64,000 bases of DNA from Locusta migratoria. Taxonomy: Eukaryota > Arthropoda > Insecta > Orthoptera > Acrididae. Below are positions 21,931 to 30,950 of this stretch, piece after piece; position 1 is the stretch's first letter; every line of letters starts with the position of its first letter. The stretch covers positions 165,010,549 to 165,074,548 of the forward strand of contig CM048750.1 of the NCBI GenBank assembly GCA_026315105.1. The letters are read 5' to 3'. The translations under genes were made by a program, and so were the position numbers. The notes beneath the pieces were generated by a model, which was not told the origin of the DNA, did no database searches, and saw only the letters and a program-made list of their open reading frames with translations.

Positions 21931-22202
21931 ACTAACGATTAAGGCGCTTCGGAATAGTCTATGTACGATTTCCCTCCACAACACAAACTTTAATTCAGCT
22001 TCTTTGTTCCAAAGATAATTGCCACTACTGCCAAGGCTCTCCATGCAGCGGAATAGCACCTCAGCAATGGACATGGTGGAACAATCCTGTTATGGTGATA
22101 TAAATATCAATTAAATACATTGAAAGAAACCCTGAGACGGATTTACGTCTCAAATATGTCAAAGACATTATTGTTAGAGCTGAAGCATTGAATTAAAATT
22201 TG

Positions 22203-22268
22203 TGGTGCGGCCGGGAATCGAACCCGGACCTCCATGCTTACTAGGCAGACGTCTTAACCGTTAGACTA
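22203..22268 (-). pseudogene. tRNA-like copy 5, lacks its first 7 nt
   Basis: Minus-strand body from nucleotide 73 back to about nucleotide 8, then fused to a plus-strand copy. The acceptor stem cannot form. The B-box is intact. Confidence 0.8.
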
Positions 22269-22272
22269 ACGG
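22258..22272. repeat. inversion joint of the array (palindrome centre)
   Basis: CCGTTAGACTAACGG: minus-strand units to the left meet plus-strand units to the right with a one-base centre. The base sequence is compatible with either arm over CTA (22266-22268), a 3-bp microhomology. Confidence 0.9.
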
Positions 22273-22327
22273 TTAAGACGTCTGCCTAATAAGCATGGAG
22301 GTCCGGGTTCGATTCCCGGCCGCACAA
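22266..22327 (+). pseudogene. tRNA-like copy 6, lacks its first 11 nt
   Basis: Starts at tRNA nucleotide 12 and runs to 73. It differs from other copies by CTAATAA in the anticodon loop (G to A, anticodon AAT) and by an A in place of C near the 3' end (22326). The A-box is truncated. Confidence 0.8.
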
Positions 22328-22599
22328 CAAATTTTAATTCAATGCTTCAGCTCTAACAATAATGTCTTTGACATATTTGAGACGTAAATCCGTCTCAGGG
22401 TTTCTTTCAATGTATTTAATTGATATTTATATCACCATAACAGGATTGTTCCACCATGTCCATTGCTGAGGTGCTATTCCGCTGCATGGAGAGCCTTGGC
22501 AGTAGTGGCAATTATCTTTGGAACAAAGAAGCTGAATTAAAGTTTGTGTTGTGGAGGGAAATCGTACATAGACTATTCCGAGGCGCCTTAATCGTTAGT

Positions 22600-22672
22600 G
22601 GTGTGGTAGTCTAACGGTTAAGACGTCTGCCTAGTAAGCATGGAGGTCCGGGTTCGATTCCCGGCCGCACCA
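22600..22672 (+). tRNA. tRNA-like gene, array copy 7
   Basis: Complete 73-nt body matching the reference copy, on the plus strand. Confidence 0.6.
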
Positions 22673-22944
22673 CAAATTTTAATTCAATGCTTCAGCTCTA
22701 ACAATAATGTCTTTGACATATTTGAGACGTAAATCCGTCTCAGGGTTTCTTTCAATGTATTTAATTGATATTTATATCACCATAACAGGATTGTTCCACC
22801 ATGTCCATTGCTGAGGTGCTATTCCGCTGCATGGAGAGCCTTGGCAGTAGTGGCAATTATCTTTGGAACAAAGAAGCTGAATTAAAGTTTGTGTTGTGGA
22901 GGGAAATCGTACATAGACTATTCCGAGGCGCCTTAATCGTTAGT

Positions 22945-22962
22945 GGTGTGGTAGTCTAACGG
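22945..22962 (+). pseudogene. 5' part (nt 1-18) of the tRNA-like gene hit by the LINE
   Basis: Ends ...TCTAACGG; the retrotransposon starts at the next base. Together with 28284-28341 it accounts for the whole 73-nt body. The word AACGG (22958-22962) reappears at 28282-28286, so the duplication is at most 5 bp, and perhaps only CGG because the preceding As may be poly(A). Confidence 0.9.
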
Positions 22963-23110
22963 CATTCCGCCGGCGGCGGCCGTGAGCTGCGGACGTCGGA
23001 GCGGCCGTGTGGTGTTTACGTCGTCGCTGCGGGCAGCTGAGCGCGGTGTGGTGAGTGTACGCTTTCAGCGTTTCTTGTTGTATACGAAGTAACATTTGTA
23101 GAATGACATA
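22963..23110 (+). promoter_or_regulatory. 5' UTR / internal promoter region of the retrotransposon
   Basis: The first 90 bases are very GC-rich (CCGCCGGCGGCGGCCGTGAG...), in contrast to the AT-rich host DNA. Non-LTR elements need a promoter that lies downstream of the start site, so this segment is the expected place. No initiator or TATA motif is convincing. The adjacent truncated tRNA A-box lies immediately upstream and might matter for transcription. Confidence 0.45.
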
Positions 23111-24496
23111 ATGGAACAGAGAACGACAGGAGAGAAATTGAGACAAGAAACTTTGAAGATAGTTTTTGACCCGAAATATGCTCGACCAAAATCTTTCGAA
23201 GTTGAGGCATTTATAGAAAATAACTTTAAGATCAAGGTGGACGAATTGATTGGAATTAACTTGTCGATCGTTAGCCCGACAGTTTACTTGAAGTTATCAA
23301 CTGCTGACAAGTGCGATGAAATTGTGAGATCTTGTGGTGGGGTAGCCAGATTTAAACACTCAGATGGACATATAGGAGATGTCTCGGTTTCGCGTGCAGG
23401 TATGGGGACACGGACGGTCCGTATTTTTGAGCTCCCCTTTGAAGTAACAGAAGAGGAGATTAACGAGAAACTGCGGGAATATGGCACGATTATCAGCAAT
23501 GTTGCAGAGAAGTGGTCTACTTTGCACAAATATCCCGTTCTAAATGGTGTTAGACAGATTAAAATTGACATGTTGAAACATATTCCCTCTTATCTCACGA
23601 TATGTGGATACAGAGCGATAATTATTTACGATGGGCAACCGAGAACTTGCTCAGGTTGTGGCTCGACTACCCACGTCCGTGCTCAGTGCGTGCAGAGGCG
23701 TGTGACGCAACTACCGACTGGTGAGCGAGAGCAGCCTAGTCACATGACCACGTTACCCGTGACGTACGCCGCCGTAGCCCGCGGAGACGTTGCCCCAGAC
23801 ACATGCATAGAAAGGGTGGCAACTGAGTTTTCAGAACGTCCAGCTGAAAACGTCCCTATGGAGATTAGTAGCACAGAAGCTATGGGTCCAGCTACTTCTC
23901 AAGAAGCAGGAACCAGTGCCCATGCAGAAGATGACCCAATTAAGACGGCAGAAGAAGGCACGTGTCTGTCACACGAAGAAGAGGGCCAGTGCAAAGATGA
24001 CACTGTTGAGACGTCTGAGGATGGAGACCTGCAGTCCCCCATGACTTCACCCAAGCCCCGGAGGAAGCGTCGCAAAGCTCGTCAGGGAGCAGAACAACTT
24101 GCGCCGCTACTGCGTGATAAAGCGAAGCGGATAGGCCAAGAAATTGCGAACACGGCTCAAGGAGCGCTTCCGGACAACCGAACTACAACAACAAAGAAGT
24201 CACGAACTGAGGACACTGAACCAGACCGAGGAAAACACACCTCTGAAAGCGGTGCCAAGACAACTGACAAAGCCACAGCAAGTCAGAAGGACCCTCGAAG
24301 TATATCACAGACGGACGTGGGGGAAGTTAAGTGCACTCGCGATTGGGCGGATGATGTTGAGGAGCACAGCCACGATGCAGAGATGACTGCGATAACAGGA
24401 CAGACAGCACCCGAACAACGACATGAAGTGACCACCGATCGACAAAATACCGTAGAAGACGCTAATATGGCAGGTGACGATACAGATTTCTTTTAA
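23111..24496 (+). CDS. retrotransposon ORF1: RRM-like and zinc-knuckle RNA-binding protein
   Basis: A 461-residue nucleic-acid-binding (Gag-like) protein expected to coat the element RNA. Residues about 100-135 (TVRIFELPFEVTEEEI, then LREYGTI) look like the first strand and helix of an RRM-type fold. Near residues 180-193 is one CCHC zinc knuckle, C-x2-C-x4-H-x4-C (CSGCGSTTHVRAQC). The C-terminal half is acidic and Ser/Thr-rich, with a basic patch (KPRRKRRKARQG, about residues 317-328) that could act in nuclear import or RNA binding. The ATG at 23111 follows an AT-rich leader and is the first in frame. It stops 17 nt before the ORF2 start. RRM plus single CCHC is typical of Tx1-type ORF1. No stop or frameshift. 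Confidence 0.85.
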   Translation: MEQRTTGEKLRQETLKIVFDPKYARPKSFEVEAFIENNFKIKVDELIGINLSIVSPTVYLKLSTADKCDEIVRSCGGVARFKHSDGHIGDVSVSRAGMGTRTVRIFELPFEVTEEEINEKLREYGTIISNVAEKWSTLHKYPVLNGVRQIKIDMLKHIPSYLTICGYRAIIIYDGQPRTCSGCGSTTHVRAQCVQRRVTQLPTGEREQPSHMTTLPVTYAAVARGDVAPDTCIERVATEFSERPAENVPMEISSTEAMGPATSQEAGTSAHAEDDPIKTAEEGTCLSHEEEGQCKDDTVETSEDGDLQSPMTSPKPRRKRRKARQGAEQLAPLLRDKAKRIGQEIANTAQGALPDNRTTTTKKSRTEDTEPDRGKHTSESGAKTTDKATASQKDPRSISQTDVGEVKCTRDWADDVEEHSHDAEMTAITGQTAPEQRHEVTTDRQNTVEDANMAGDDTDFF

Positions 24497-24513
24497 ATGG
24501 AGACATATTCATC

Positions 24514-27500
24514 TTGTCTGGTAGGCAGTATAACTACTTCAATGGTACAGTCAACATGACGTCCTTGCAGGCGTACAGAATTGCGACCTTGAATATTAAT
24601 AAAATTAGCAGCACTTTCAAACTGAAGAATCTCCAAGATTTTCTGTACGCTGCCGATGTTGACATCCTTTTGCTGCAAGAAGTAACGGACATCTGTTTGG
24701 ACAACATCGCTGGCTATAACGCCATTATTAATCCTGGTAATGGCAATGACCTCGGTACGGCGATTATGGCAAAGGAAGGTATCATACTCACGAAAGTGGA
24801 GAAACTACCAAACAGTAGAGGCATAGCTGCCACAATAAATAATACTAGGCTGATTAACGTATATGCCCCCTCAGGAACTGGGAACAAGCGCCGCAGAGCC
24901 GAATTTTTCAAGGAGGACATAGTACCACTTTTTACTGACCGATCTGAACAAACAATATTCGTTGGCGACTTCAATTGCGTACTAAGCCCCAAAGATCAGA
25001 CGCCCAATTTTAATAAATCTCTGGAGCTGGAGACCATCGTGAGAGACTTAAATCTGCTTGACACTTGGGAACTGAAACACGGTGATAAGCCGGGTTACAC
25101 ATATATCACCAGTCACTCTGCCAGTCGTATAGACAGGATCTATGCAACGTCCAATTTAAAGGAACACATTTTACAGTCCGAACTATGGCCAACTATGTTC
25201 TCTGATCATATCGCGTACATATGCACGGTAAACTTAGAGAGACAGGGAACCTACAGAGCTAGAGGCCAGTGGATGTTTAACGTAGCACACCTATCGGACC
25301 CTGGATGTCGTGCAGCATTCTATACGACTTGGGCAGAATGTGAACGGAAGTTCCCCCGTTACAGTACGGCACTGCACTGGTGGCTACAATGCGCAAAACC
25401 CGCAATAAGGAGGACACTGAAAAACTACTCTCGCGAAAAAGCCGCCTGGCGGAAGCAGACGACAGAATTTTACTTTCAGTGCCTGCGAGACTTGTACGTT
25501 CAGGACGCCACAGTCATCAATAATTACGGGCAGATCCAAAGAATAAAGGCGAAACTGTTAACTCTGAAGAGACAACATCTCGAAGGCTGTCAAATACGAA
25601 CGCGCTTACAAAACACAACAAATGAAGAGACTACATCGATGTACCATGTTCTCCAAGAAAATAAAAGACAGAGAAGGAAAATTCTGACAGAATTTAAAAC
25701 TTCAGACGGGAGACTCTTGACTGACCAAGCTGCAATACGAGAAGAGATCCACAAACATTTTAGAGAATTACTTGCCATTACACCAACAGACGAAACAGCA
25801 CAGCAAGCCATTACTGCTAGGACACAAAGAAGACTAACTCCAGAAGAAGCAGGCGAGCTTGCAGCAGAGATAACAGACGACGAAGTCGAAGATGCCATCT
25901 CAAGGAGCCCGAAGAATAAATCACCTGGTCCAGATGGGCTTCCCGCGGAGTTGTATCAAGTTTTTCGAGAACGAGTAACGCCTAAACTGACACTCGTATG
26001 TAACGAAATAATGCACACAAAAAATGATTTTCCGAAAGAATTCTGTGAAGGCACTGTGGTCTTGGTCCCCAAAACACCAGGAGGCAAAACCATAGCGAAT
26101 CTTCGACCTATAACACTTCTCAATAGTGATTATAAGATCTTCGCCCGTATTATGATGCAAAGGTTCAAGTCCGTTATTCGTATAGTGACAGGAGCTTATC
26201 AAACAAGTGTGGGGAAAGATAGGACAATCTATCAGACCTTAACCGACTACAGAGACATCATAGCAATATCGGAAGCTTGCAACATCAGATGTGCATTGAT
26301 GTCGCTTGATTTTGAAAAGGCTTTCGATAAAGTAAATCATTCGTACCTCTTCCGGACTATGAAAGCCATGCACTTTCCACAGACAGTGATAGATACTGTG
26401 AAAACCATACTCACGAATAGCACATCACGAATAAGTATAAACGGCCAACTTAGCAGTCCGATAAATGTTCAGAGTTCGGTACGACAGGGGTGCCCAATGT
26501 CTATGACGCTTTTCGCACTGGCGCTTGAACCTCTTATGACCTGCCTGACAGAAGAACTTCGTGGATTACACATCCATGGGCAGAAGATATCATGCCAAGC
26601 TTACGCGGATGATGTTGGAGTCCTTGTGACTGATGCAAGCGAGCTGGACAAAGTACTTGACATTGTGGCGACTTACGAACTTGCGTCAGGAGCTAAATTA
26701 AACTGCAATAAGTCTGGTGTCATGAATCTTGGTCGAGGTATAGAGATCAGACCCAATGCACCAATAAAAATAGTGGAACGAATAAAATGCCTCGGAATCG
26801 AATATACTCGTAGTATTCACCGCACGGCCGCTCTCAATTACAGGACATTACTTGCAAAATTACGAGCAGGTATACAACAACACAGCTTACGCAATTTAAA
26901 CGCCATTCAAAAAGTGCAGCTAGTCAACACGTATATTACATCCAAAATCAACTATGTTGCTCAAGTGCTGCCCTTGCCCAGAACCATAGCACGCAAAATA
27001 CAAGCAACGCTTGGTTATTTTGTTAGTAGAGGTCAGATATTTAAGGTTGCATATGACACCTTGACGCTACCGACACACAAAGGCGGTTTAAAACTGACAG
27101 ATATATACCTGAAAGCGCAAGCACTATATGTCAGTAAAACATATAAACAGTGGAAACGATCACCAACGACCTTAGTATCTCATCTTTTGAACGAAATCAC
27201 ACCGGTTAGCAGGGCTCCACCAATAGACGTGCACCACATCTCACACGAGCTGTACCACCTCAAACACTTCCTAGTGGAGTACAGCTATATACGTCATAGA
27301 ACCCCGGAGAAAGGCATGTACACGGTAAAGGAGATCTACAACGCTTTGATGGAAGGCAAACAGAGTAATCAAATAGAAATAAAGTTTAAACATAACAACT
27401 GGAACAATATATGGGCAAACATATCTGACACCCACTTATCATCCAATGCGAGGTCGACGTGGTACTTGGCCGTCAATAGAAAAATCCCCACCAACTCAAA

Positions 27501-27879
27501 ATTGCACAAAATACATCTGGCAGCCGAACCACACTGTGCCCACTGCAACCTAATTGACACCGAAGAACATCGTTTTGTGTGTGAAGATGCGAAAGATGTG
27601 TGGCTTCTGTTCAGGAAGACACTGGCACTTATTCTCCGCACATCACCAAACACAATAACACCGGCACAAGTACTTAATCCTGATGACGTACCGTTCCCTA
27701 ATACTAGACGAAGAGCAGTCAACTGGCTGAAAGGCCAGACTGTTCATTACATTTTAACAAACAAGACAAAGAATAAAGAAGATTATTGGATGTACCTGCT
27801 GATAGAACATCAGAAGCTTGAACATCACAGAAAATATAAAGAGAAGTACGCAAATTATCTAAAACGAACAATAATATAG
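24514..27879 (+). CDS. retrotransposon ORF2: APE endonuclease and reverse transcriptase
   Basis: 1,121 residues, uninterrupted. APE-type endonuclease: TLNIN (25-29), QEV with catalytic Glu56, NVYAPS (115-120), GDFN (151-154), SRIDRIY (204-210), SDH (230-232). RT: SPGPDGLPAELY (470-481), RPITLLNSDYKIF (531-543), DFEKAFDKV (599-607), RQGCPMS (657-663), AYADD (696-700). A C-terminal zinc motif C-x2-C-x7-H-x3-C lies at 1008-1023 (CAHCNLIDTEEHRFVC). The enzyme nicks target DNA and reverse-transcribes the element RNA from the nick. LNSDYK, DFEKAFD and the length suggest the Tx1/L1 group rather than CR1, Jockey or R1. All catalytic residues expected are present. The start could also be the Met at 24556. 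There is no RNase H domain. Confidence 0.9.
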   Translation: MSGRQYNYFNGTVNMTSLQAYRIATLNINKISSTFKLKNLQDFLYAADVDILLLQEVTDICLDNIAGYNAIINPGNGNDLGTAIMAKEGIILTKVEKLPNSRGIAATINNTRLINVYAPSGTGNKRRRAEFFKEDIVPLFTDRSEQTIFVGDFNCVLSPKDQTPNFNKSLELETIVRDLNLLDTWELKHGDKPGYTYITSHSASRIDRIYATSNLKEHILQSELWPTMFSDHIAYICTVNLERQGTYRARGQWMFNVAHLSDPGCRAAFYTTWAECERKFPRYSTALHWWLQCAKPAIRRTLKNYSREKAAWRKQTTEFYFQCLRDLYVQDATVINNYGQIQRIKAKLLTLKRQHLEGCQIRTRLQNTTNEETTSMYHVLQENKRQRRKILTEFKTSDGRLLTDQAAIREEIHKHFRELLAITPTDETAQQAITARTQRRLTPEEAGELAAEITDDEVEDAISRSPKNKSPGPDGLPAELYQVFRERVTPKLTLVCNEIMHTKNDFPKEFCEGTVVLVPKTPGGKTIANLRPITLLNSDYKIFARIMMQRFKSVIRIVTGAYQTSVGKDRTIYQTLTDYRDIIAISEACNIRCALMSLDFEKAFDKVNHSYLFRTMKAMHFPQTVIDTVKTILTNSTSRISINGQLSSPINVQSSVRQGCPMSMTLFALALEPLMTCLTEELRGLHIHGQKISCQAYADDVGVLVTDASELDKVLDIVATYELASGAKLNCNKSGVMNLGRGIEIRPNAPIKIVERIKCLGIEYTRSIHRTAALNYRTLLAKLRAGIQQHSLRNLNAIQKVQLVNTYITSKINYVAQVLPLPRTIARKIQATLGYFVSRGQIFKVAYDTLTLPTHKGGLKLTDIYLKAQALYVSKTYKQWKRSPTTLVSHLLNEITPVSRAPPIDVHHISHELYHLKHFLVEYSYIRHRTPEKGMYTVKEIYNALMEGKQSNQIEIKFKHNNWNNIWANISDTHLSSNARSTWYLAVNRKIPTNSKLHKIHLAAEPHCAHCNLIDTEEHRFVCEDAKDVWLLFRKTLALILRTSPNTITPAQVLNPDDVPFPNTRRRAVNWLKGQTVHYILTNKTKNKEDYWMYLLIEHQKLEHHRKYKEKYANYLKRTII

Positions 27880-28226
27880 ACAAACGGGAGAGAAAAATTA
27901 AACGATACATTTTCATTTAGGTATATTTTTTTTATTATCTTTTTATTTCATTTTACACCAAGAAGATGGCTATTTATTTTTATACTTCTTTAATTTTGGT
28001 TTTCATATCGATGCAAAAATACGTCGTGGAAAAAGAAAAAAAAAATGGAAACAGAAGAGATTAAGTACATTACTGTACTTGAGAGAAATAAATTTCTCTT
28101 TTTTTTTCTGTTGAAAATAAAAGGCCAGTGAAGCCGACGCCGAAGAAGGCGACTTTTGGCGAGCGCAAGGCCGGGCTAAAGGGGTGGATGGAGGCCCAAA
28201 AAAAAAAAAAAATAAAAAAAAAAAAA

Positions 28227-28283
<57 letters not shown>
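27880..28283 (+). other. 3' UTR and A-rich tail of the retrotransposon
   Basis: AT-rich until about 28120, then a GC-rich segment (GCCGACGCCGAAGAAGGCGA from 28133) and an A-run of about 85 bp with occasional T or C. The GC-rich segment just before the tail is a good candidate for the RT recognition structure. Apparent proteins here (poly-Lys/poly-Phe frames) are translations of the tail. Confidence 0.8.
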
Positions 28284-28284
<1 letters not shown>

Positions 28285-28341
28285 GGTTAAGACGTCTGCC
28301 TAGTAAGCATGGAGGTCCGGGTTCGATTCCCGGCCGCACCA
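28284..28341 (+). pseudogene. 3' part of the interrupted tRNA-like gene
   Basis: Begins CGGTTAAGACG (nucleotide 16, or 14 if the two As before it are counted) and completes the body to nucleotide 73. The B-box is intact but separated by 5.3 kb from its A-box. Confidence 0.9.
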
Positions 28342-28613
28342 CAAATTTTAATTCAATGCTTCAGCTCTAACAATAATGTCTTTGACATATTTGAGACGTA
28401 AATCCGTCTCAGGGTTTCTTTCAATGTATTTAATTGATATTTATATCACCATAACAGGATTGTTCCACCATGTCCATTGCTGAGGTGCTATTCCGCTGCA
28501 TGGAGAGCCTTGGCAGTAGTGGCAATTATCTTTGGAACAAAGAAGCTGAATTAAAGTTTGTGTTGTGGAGGGAAATCGTACATAGACTATTCCGAGGCGC
28601 CTTAATCGTTAGT

Positions 28614-28686
28614 GGTGTGGTAGTCTAACGGTTAAGACGTCTGCCTAGTAAGCATGGAGGTCCGGGTTCGATTCCCGGCCGCACCA
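28614..28686 (+). tRNA. tRNA-like gene, array copy 9
   Basis: Complete 73-nt body identical to the reference copy. Confidence 0.6.
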
Positions 28687-28958
28687 CAAATTTTAATTCA
28701 ATGCTTCAGCTCTAACAATAATGTCTTTGACATATTTGAGACGTAAATCCGTCTCAGGGTTTCTTTCAATGTATTTAATTGATATTTATATCACCATAAC
28801 AGGATTGTTCCACCATGTCCATTGCTGAGGTGCTATTCCGCTGCATGGAGAGCCTTGGCAGTAGTGGCAATTATCTTTGGAACAAAGAAGCTGAATTAAA
28901 GTTTGTGTTGTGGAGGGAAATCGTACATAGACTATTCCGAGGCGCCTTAATCGTTAGT

Positions 28959-29031
28959 GGTGTGGTAGTCTAACGGTTAAGACGTCTGCCTAGTAAGCAT
29001 GGAGGTCCGGGTTCGATTCCCGGCCGCACCA
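28959..29031 (+). tRNA. tRNA-like gene, array copy 10
   Basis: Complete 73-nt body identical to the reference copy. Confidence 0.6.
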
Positions 29032-29303
29032 CAAATTTTAATTCAATGCTTCAGCTCTAACAATAATGTCTTTGACATATTTGAGACGTAAATCCGTCTC
29101 AGGGTTTCTTTCAATGTATTTAATTGATATTTATATCACCATAACAGGATTATTCCACCATGTCCATTGCTGAGGTGCTATTCCGCTGCATGGAGAGCCT
29201 TGGCAGTAGTGGCAATTATCTTTGGAACAAAGAAGCTGAATTAAAGTTTGTGTTGTGGAGGGAAATCGTACATAGACTATTCCGAGGCGCCTTAATCGTT
29301 AGT

Positions 29304-29376
29304 GGTGTGGTAGTCTAACGGTTAAGACGTCTGCCTAGTAAGCATGGAGGTCCGGGTTCGATTCCCGGCCGCACCA
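29304..29376 (+). tRNA. tRNA-like gene, array copy 11 (last)
   Basis: Complete body; the array breaks off 32 bp downstream. Confidence 0.6.
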
Positions 29377-29408
29377 CAAATTTTAATTCAATGCTTCAGC
29401 TCTAACAA

Positions 29409-29421
29409 TAGCTACATTGCA
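29409..29421. repeat. right 13-bp direct repeat bounding the tRNA array
   Basis: TAGCTACATTGCA, pairs with 20723-20735. Confidence 0.75.
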
Positions 29422-29848
29422 CTGGAGTAGCAGATGGACCGGTTTATCTATAACAGCGTTAGTAAAACATTAAGAACAATGCTTTATATACTGAGAATAC
29501 GAAATTACTTAACTGAAATATGTCGATCCAACTGACCGTCAGTGATACACAAAACACGTTAGATGACTCTTGGAAAAGCAAAGAAAGAAATGCCTAATTT
29601 AAAGACACAAAATCCTCAAGAGTGGCAATCTTTTACTGAAACTCTCAATTTAGCTCGAATTTCAATACGAGATGCTTATAATAGTTTACATAACAAAATT
29701 TGGTAGAAAATCCTAAGAAACTCTGGTTGTATGTAACGTATACTAGCGGCAAAGCGCAGTCAACATCTTTACTGCGCGTTAACAATGGTGATGCTGCTGA
29801 TGACAGTTATGCTAAAGTACAATTACTAAACACAGCTTTCTCAGATTC

Positions 29849-30049
29849 AAAAAATGTTCAACTGTTTGTAGAGTCTATGGGACTTATCTACGGGGTCATC
29901 AGTCCCTAAACTTACAAACTACTTATGAACTACTTACGAACTAGGACGGCACAAATATCCATGCCCGAGGGAGGATTCGAACCCCCGACCGTAGTGGCCG
30001 TGCAGACCGTGACTGAAGCGCCTCAGTCCCCTCGGCCACCGCGGCCGGC
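29849..30049 (-). repeat. tRNA-derived SINE type A
   Basis: Complete minus-strand copy. Target-site duplication TTCTCAGATTC at 29838-29848 and 30050-30060. Confidence 0.9.
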
Positions 30050-30341
30050 TTCTCAGATTCCTTTACTAAAAAAGTTGAAGAAAAAAACTCCAGAATTCGA
30101 ATCAAGAACAGCTACCAGCATGTGCAGTTTAGAAGTAGATATACCTATAGTATTAAAGCAACTGAAATCACTTAAGAAAAGCAAATCTCCCGGCCCAGAT
30201 TGTGTACCATTTAGGTTCGTCTCAGAATATACTGATGCAGTAGCCCCAGACCTAGGTATAAACCGCTCGTTTAGCTAAAGTTCCTTAACAAAAATGGAAA
30301 GTTGCATAGGTCACTCCAATACGCAAGAAAGGCAATAGGAG

Positions 30342-30506
30342 GGTTACGCGCCGTGGCCGTTCCCCGTCGGTGGTTCGAATCCTCCCTCGGGCATGGATGT
30401 TTGGATGTTTGTGTTGTCTTTGGTATAAGTTGGTTTATTGGTGGTTTGTATGTTCAGGGACTGATGACCCCGCAGTTAAGTCCCACAACCTTAACAAACA
30501 TTTGAA
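30342..30506 (+). repeat. tRNA-derived SINE type A, 5'-truncated
   Basis: Starts at GCGCCGTGGCCG; a B-box (GGTTCGAATCC) and the full tail are present. The tail has a duplicated GGATGTTT. Duplication not resolved. Confidence 0.8.
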
Positions 30507-30617
30507 CATTTTTGAGTGTTCCGCAAAATTACAGGTCTATATCATCACGCCAGTTTGCAGCAGGATTTTAGAACATTCACTTTTCTCAAACATTATGAAC
30601 TAACTCGAAGATAACGA

Positions 30618-30806
30618 AAATGTTTGTATAGTCTATGGGACTTAACGATGGGGTCGTCGGTCCCTGAACTTACAAATACTTATGAACTAACTAAGACTAA
30701 GGACGGCACAAATATCCATGCCCGAGGGGGGATTCGAACCCCCGACCGTAGTGGCCCTGCAGACCGTGGCTGAAGCGCCTCAGTCCCCGCAGCCACCGCG
30801 GCCGGC
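30618..30806 (-). repeat. tRNA-derived SINE type A
   Basis: Target-site duplication CGAAGATAACGA at 30606-30617 and 30807-30818. Confidence 0.9.
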
Positions 30807-30950
30807 CGAAGATAACGACCTTTCGATAAATAGTCAACACCGATTCAGGAAGTATTGTTCTTGTGAAACACAGGTAGCTCTTTACTCACATGATGTGATG
30901 ACTGATATCGACAAAGGATTCCATATCGATTTACGCTGAGATGCAGCCAT

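Larger units (their letters stand above)
20736..22268 (-). repeat. left arm of the inverted 345-bp tRNA-unit array
   Basis: Anchor words recur at 20821, 21166, 21511, 21856 and 22201, an exact 345-bp period. Each unit holds one tRNA-like gene (73 bp) plus 272 bp of non-coding DNA, in minus orientation. Copies are almost identical; I noticed only 21240 (C to A) and a C/T difference near 21948. Such homogeneity means recent amplification or ongoing gene conversion. The first unit starts abruptly at ACATTGAAAGAAACC after the 13-bp repeat. Confidence 0.95.
22266..22962 (+). repeat. right arm of the inverted tRNA-unit array, proximal part
   Basis: Plus-oriented units with the same 345-bp spacing. 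It is broken at 22962, within a tRNA-like gene, by the retrotransposon; the array resumes at 28284. The arm is the reverse complement of 20736-22268, giving a potential hairpin whose shorter arm is about 1.5 kb once the retrotransposon is left out. Confidence 0.95.
22963..28283 (+). mobile_element. full-length Tx1/L1-like non-LTR retrotransposon inside a tRNA-like gene
   Basis: This 5,321-bp insertion has a GC-rich 5' UTR (22963-23110), two intact ORFs, a 3' UTR (27880-28198) and an A-rich tail (28199-28283) with scattered T and C. It lies in the same orientation as the tRNA-like gene it interrupts, and array sequence continues on both sides without loss. Intact frames and a long A-tail imply a recent insertion. 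Tx1-clade elements in vertebrates include several that insert at fixed sites, which makes the exact position here noteworthy. Placement in Tx1 is from motif style and domain order, not a tree. Confidence 0.85.
28284..29408 (+). repeat. right arm of the inverted array, distal part
   Basis: Three more complete tRNA-like units with 345-bp spacing, then a partial unit ending at CTCTAACAA about 30 bp after the last tRNA-like body. One difference seen: GGATTATTCC near 29149 where other units have GGATTGTTCC. It ends at the right 13-bp repeat. There is no poly(A) at this end. Confidence 0.95.
29567..30950 (+). pseudogene. CR1-like LINE fragment interrupted by three SINEs
   Basis: The pieces align in order with the minus-strand element at 45268-49500. 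ENPKKLWLYVTYTSGKAQ (about 29703) matches its linker; VLKQLKSLKKSKSPGPDCVP (about 30150-30215) matches the RT start; 30530-30600 matches the NYRPISL region; 30830-30940 matches HGFRKYRSCETQ and AIDKGF. RT catalytic blocks beyond that are lost. SINEs sit at 29849-30049, 30342-30506 and 30618-30806, so the LINE is older than all three. Confidence 0.75.

Noticed and set aside
20736..22962. Inverted array as a pure assembly fold-back
   Set aside because: The two outer edges end at different points of the unit, share a 13-bp duplication and border different unique DNA; the joint copies also carry private substitutions. An artefact is not excluded but is less likely.
28070..28370. Lys-rich and Phe-rich open frames on both strands
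   Set aside because: Translation of the A-rich tail of the retrotransposon.
20736..29408. CRISPR-like array
   Set aside because: Units are 345 bp, entirely repetitive with no variable spacers, contain tRNA-like genes and lie in eukaryotic DNA.
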